Source: Betaproteobacteria bacterium (GTDB lineage: Bacteria > Pseudomonadota > Gammaproteobacteria > Burkholderiales > SG8-39). From it: a DNA stretch of 24,549 nt. The stretch is taken from NCBI GenBank assembly GCA_012274205.1, contig JAAOZY010000288.1, positions 1-24,549 of the forward strand, in the 5' to 3' direction. Each line of letters begins with the position of its first letter. Position 1 is the first letter of the stretch. A program made the translations under genes and the position numbers. Positions 22,373 through 24,549 of this stretch are shown piece after piece. The notes under the pieces are model-generated. The model saw only the letters and a program-made list of their open reading frames with translations, was not told the origin of the DNA and did no database searches.

Positions 22373-22389
22373 GCCGGCCCAGGGCCGGC
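22373..22389 (+). terminator. Hairpin after the E1 gene
   Basis: GCCGGCC (22373-22379) and GGCCGGC (22383-22389) form a perfect 7-bp stem with a 3-nt loop, 42 nt after the stop. No T-tract follows. It probably separates the E1 transcript from hemA. Confidence 0.45.
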
Positions 22390-22418
22390 TCCGCAGATGC
22401 GCGGGTGTATTCCGGCAA

Positions 22419-22432
22419 TTGATCCAGATCAA
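22419..22432. promoter_or_regulatory. FNR/Anr box upstream of hemA
   Basis: TTGAT-CCAG-ATCAA is a perfect match to the FNR/Anr/CRP-family oxygen-sensor consensus. It is centred at 22425.5, about 51 bp before the predicted hemA transcript start, one helical turn further than the classical -41.5 position. hemA is under Anr control in Pseudomonas aeruginosa, so regulation of haem synthesis by low oxygen is expected. Confidence 0.85.
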
Positions 22433-22464
22433 ACGCGAGTAAAGACTAAGCCATTGACTTGTCA

Positions 22465-22470
22465 TATAAT
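22465..22470 (+). promoter_or_regulatory. hemA -10 box
   Basis: A perfect TATAAT. The sequence 17 nt upstream (AAGACT) is a poor -35 box, as expected for an activator-dependent promoter. The predicted start is near 22477. Confidence 0.65.
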
Positions 22471-22478
22471 TAAGCCGT

Positions 22479-22524
22479 GCGCAATTGGAGGGGACAGCGC
22501 CAACCCGGCGCTCCTCAATTGCGC
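22479..22524 (+). promoter_or_regulatory. Long hairpin at the 5' end of the hemA mRNA
   Basis: GCGCAATTG (22479-22487) pairs with CAATTGCGC (22516-22524). After one bulged G the stem continues AGG/CCT, then after a 4-nt bulge AGCGCC (22496-22501) pairs with GGCGCT (22507-22512) around loop AACCC. That is 18 base pairs, beginning about 2 nt after the predicted start. No T-tract follows, so it is more likely a stabiliser or binding site than a terminator. Confidence 0.75.
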
Positions 22525-22546
22525 TCGTTAAACTCGCGGAAACGAC

Positions 22547-23800
22547 ATGCAGCTCTACGCGCTCGGCCTGAACCACAACACCGCTCCGCTCGCGATCCGC
22601 GAGCAGATGGTGTTTCACGCCGAAAAATTGCAGGCGGCGTTGCGTGAGTTGACCCAGACCAAGCCGGTGGGCGAGGCCGCGATCCTGTCCACCTGCAACC
22701 GCACCGAGCTGTACTGCTCCGCAGCGGAGCCGCAGGAGGCGCTGTTCTGGCTCGCCGATTACCAGCGCGTGAAACCGCAGGAACTCAAGCCCTACCTCTA
22801 TACCCTGCCCAAGGAACAGGCGGTGCGCCACGCATTTCGTGTCGCTTCGGGCCTGGAATCGATGGTGCTGGGCGAGCCGCAGATTCTCGGCCAGATGAAG
22901 GAGGCGGTGCGCCAGGCCGAATCGGCCGGCACGCTGGGGACGCTGCTGCACAAATTATTCCAGCGCTCCTTTGCGGTGGCGAAGGAGGTGCGCACCAACA
23001 CCCAGATCGGCGCCAACGTGGTCTCCATGGCGGCGGCGTCGGTGAAGCTTGCGGCGCGCATTTTCCCCAGCCTGAAAGAGCAAAAGATCCTGTTCATCGG
23101 CGCGGGCGAGATGATCGAGCTGTGCGCCACCCATTTCGCCGCGCAGCAGCCGCGCGCGATCACGGTGGCCAGCCGCACGCTGGAGCGGGCGAGCGCGCTG
23201 GCACACCGCTTCAACGGCCGCGCCATCGAGCTGCGCGAGATGTCCGAACAGCTGCACGAATACGACATCGTGGTGTCCTGCACCGCGAGCTCGCTGCCCA
23301 TCCTCGGCAAGGGAACGGTCGAGCGCGCGATCAAGGCGCGCCGCCACCGGCCGATGTTCATGGTGGATCTGGCGGTGCCACGCGACATCGAACCCGAGGT
23401 CGCGGACATGGACGACGTGTTCCTCTACACCGTCGACGACCTGGGGCAGATGGTCAAGACCGGCGCCGACGCGCGCCAGTCGGCGGTGGCGCAGGCCGAG
23501 GCCATCATCGAAACCAATGTCGGCGGCTTCCTGCACTGGCTGTCCGCGCGCGATCTTGTGCCCACCATACGCGCGCTGCGCAGCCACGCGGAGGAAGCGC
23601 GCGGCGAAGAGATGCAGCGCGCGCTGAAGCTGCTCGCCCGCGGCGACGACCCGAAGCAGGTGCTCGAAGCGCTGTCGCACGGACTCACCAACAAACTCAT
23701 GCACGCGCCCACGCAGGCGCTCAACGACGCGCCCGCCGAAGAGCGCAGCCGGCTCGCCGAGCTGGTGTCGCGCCTGTACCAGATCCGCAGCCCGCGCTAG
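22547..23800 (+). CDS. hemA: Glutamyl-tRNA reductase
   Basis: A 417-residue enzyme making glutamate-1-semialdehyde from Glu-tRNA(Glu) with NADPH, the first step of haem synthesis in most bacteria. It has GLNHNTAPL at the N-terminus, the catalytic Cys50 in STCNRTELYC, the signature GLESMVLGEPQILGQMKEA, the NADPH-binding ILFIGAGEMIELC, and the dimerisation helix at the C-terminus. The length is normal. There is no strong Shine-Dalgarno before the ATG. Upstream lie an FNR box, a TATAAT box and a large hairpin. prfA follows 27 nt downstream, the common hemA-prfA order of proteobacteria. Confidence 0.97.
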   Translation: MQLYALGLNHNTAPLAIREQMVFHAEKLQAALRELTQTKPVGEAAILSTCNRTELYCSAAEPQEALFWLADYQRVKPQELKPYLYTLPKEQAVRHAFRVASGLESMVLGEPQILGQMKEAVRQAESAGTLGTLLHKLFQRSFAVAKEVRTNTQIGANVVSMAAASVKLAARIFPSLKEQKILFIGAGEMIELCATHFAAQQPRAITVASRTLERASALAHRFNGRAIELREMSEQLHEYDIVVSCTASSLPILGKGTVERAIKARRHRPMFMVDLAVPRDIEPEVADMDDVFLYTVDDLGQMVKTGADARQSAVAQAEAIIETNVGGFLHWLSARDLVPTIRALRSHAEEARGEEMQRALKLLARGDDPKQVLEALSHGLTNKLMHAPTQALNDAPAEERSRLAELVSRLYQIRSPR

Positions 23801-23827
23801 CCGGCCGCGGACCCACCGCCTGTTGCG

Positions 23828-24549
23828 ATGAAGCCTTCTATTGCCTCGAAACTCGAGCAGCTCGTGCGCCGCCTGGGCGAACTCACGCGCCTGTTGTCGG
23901 GCGAAGACGTGGTGCGCGACATGGACAACTACCGCAAGCTCACGCGCGAGCATGCCGAGCTGACGCCGGTGGTCGAGCTGTACCAGTCGTTCAAGCAGGC
24001 GGAGGAGGACGCGCACACGGCGCAGGACATGCTCGCCGATCCGCAGATGAAGGCGTTCGCCGAGGCCGAGATGCGCGAGGCGAAGGAGCGCATGACGGCG
24101 ATCGAGGCCGGTCTGCAGAAGCTGCTGCTGCCCAAAGACCCGGACGACGAGCGCAACACCTTCCTCGAAATCCGCGCCGGCACCGGCGGCGACGAATCGG
24201 CGCTGTTCGCGGGCGACCTGTTCCGCATGTACACGCGCTTTGCCGAGCGCAACCGCTGGCAGGTCGAGGTGATTTCGGAGAGCCCCGCGGAAATCGGCGG
24301 CTACAAGGAGGTGATCGCCAAGATCATCGGCCAGGGCGTTTTTTCCAAGCTTAAGTTCGAGTCCGGCGGCCACCGGGTGCAGCGCGTGCCCGCGACCGAA
24401 ACCCAGGGGCGCATCCATACCTCGGCCTGCACCGTCGCGGTCATGCCGGAGGCCGACGAAATCAACGACGTGGTCATTAATCCGGCGGAGATCCGCATCG
24501 ATACCTTCCGCGCCTCGGGCGCCGGCGGCCAGCATATCAACAAGACCGA
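23828..24549 (+). CDS. prfA: Peptide chain release factor 1 (C-terminus beyond window)
   Basis: The first 240 residues of RF1, open to the window edge. It begins MKPSIASKLEQLVRRLGELT like E. coli PrfA. LLLPKDPDDERNTFLEIRAG and FESGGHRVQRVPATETQGR follow, the latter including the P-A-T tripeptide that reads UAA/UAG stop codons. The peptidyl-tRNA hydrolysis motif GGQ is in SGAGGQHINKT, the last residues seen. RF1 ends translation at UAA and UAG in the cytoplasm. It is in an operon with hemA; prmC usually follows. Confidence 0.96.
   Translation, partial: MKPSIASKLEQLVRRLGELTRLLSGEDVVRDMDNYRKLTREHAELTPVVELYQSFKQAEEDAHTAQDMLADPQMKAFAEAEMREAKERMTAIEAGLQKLLLPKDPDDERNTFLEIRAGTGGDESALFAGDLFRMYTRFAERNRWQVEVISESPAEIGGYKEVIAKIIGQGVFSKLKFESGGHRVQRVPATETQGRIHTSACTVAVMPEADEINDVVINPAEIRIDTFRASGAGGQHINKT

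Noticed and set aside
22955..24535. Antisense open frame of 526 codons over hemA and prfA
   Set aside because: It spans two real genes and the gap between them. The translation is Arg/His/Leu-rich without domains.

Overview
The window is GC-rich, gene-dense bacterial chromosome. Gene content and protein style point to a betaproteobacterium: homodimeric pyruvate dehydrogenase E1, a hemA-prfA pair with an Anr/FNR box, YceH, a DUF4124 protein, a TlpA/Lgt-like fusion, and a tungsten aldehyde oxidoreductase operon like that of Aromatoleum/Azoarcus. I assign the class from sequence style only. I see no tRNA, rRNA, CRISPR, insertion sequence or phage genes.

Left part (1-5.4 kb): a partial DUF4124 protein (minus); a Nu-class GST and a 2-hydroxychromene-2-carboxylate isomerase-like protein as a two-gene unit; a tiny membrane protein; an adrenodoxin/ferredoxin reductase-type flavoprotein and a TlpA-like thioredoxin on the minus strand; and a small membrane protein whose tail overlaps the end of the LysR gene. 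A 49-nt palindromic repeat occurs twice, in opposite orientation, at 733-781 and 10840-10888.

Middle part (5.2-10.9 kb) holds the most striking system. A LysR-type regulator on the minus strand is preceded by a ~250-nt leader with a near-consensus sigma70 promoter, a clear yybP-ykoY manganese riboswitch aptamer (6293-6404) and a hairpin that can bury the regulator's start codon. Divergent to it, across an array of CATTAC/GTAATG inverted repeats with LysR T-N11-A geometry, lies a SERCA-like cation P-type ATPase fused in frame to a universal stress protein domain. The inference is a circuit in which Mn2+ controls a transcription factor through RNA, and that factor controls a cation exporter. 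A PilZ protein follows.

Right-middle part (10.9-18.6 kb, minus strand) is a tungsten-type aldehyde:ferredoxin oxidoreductase operon: aorA (four-cluster ferredoxin), aorB (catalytic subunit), an intrinsic terminator placed inside the operon, two different AorC-type FAD/NAD(P) subunits in tandem, a MoaD/ThiS-like sulfur carrier and an unknown 95-aa protein. An MFS transporter and YceH follow. Two flavin subunits and the internal terminator are unusual and may set subunit stoichiometry or electron-acceptor choice.

Right end (18.7-24.5 kb, plus strand): a short-chain dehydrogenase, a stand-alone aceE-type E1 with an alanine-rich insert and no E2/E3 genes beside it, then hemA with a perfect FNR/Anr box and a 46-nt hairpin at the likely mRNA 5' end, and the start of prfA, which runs off the window.
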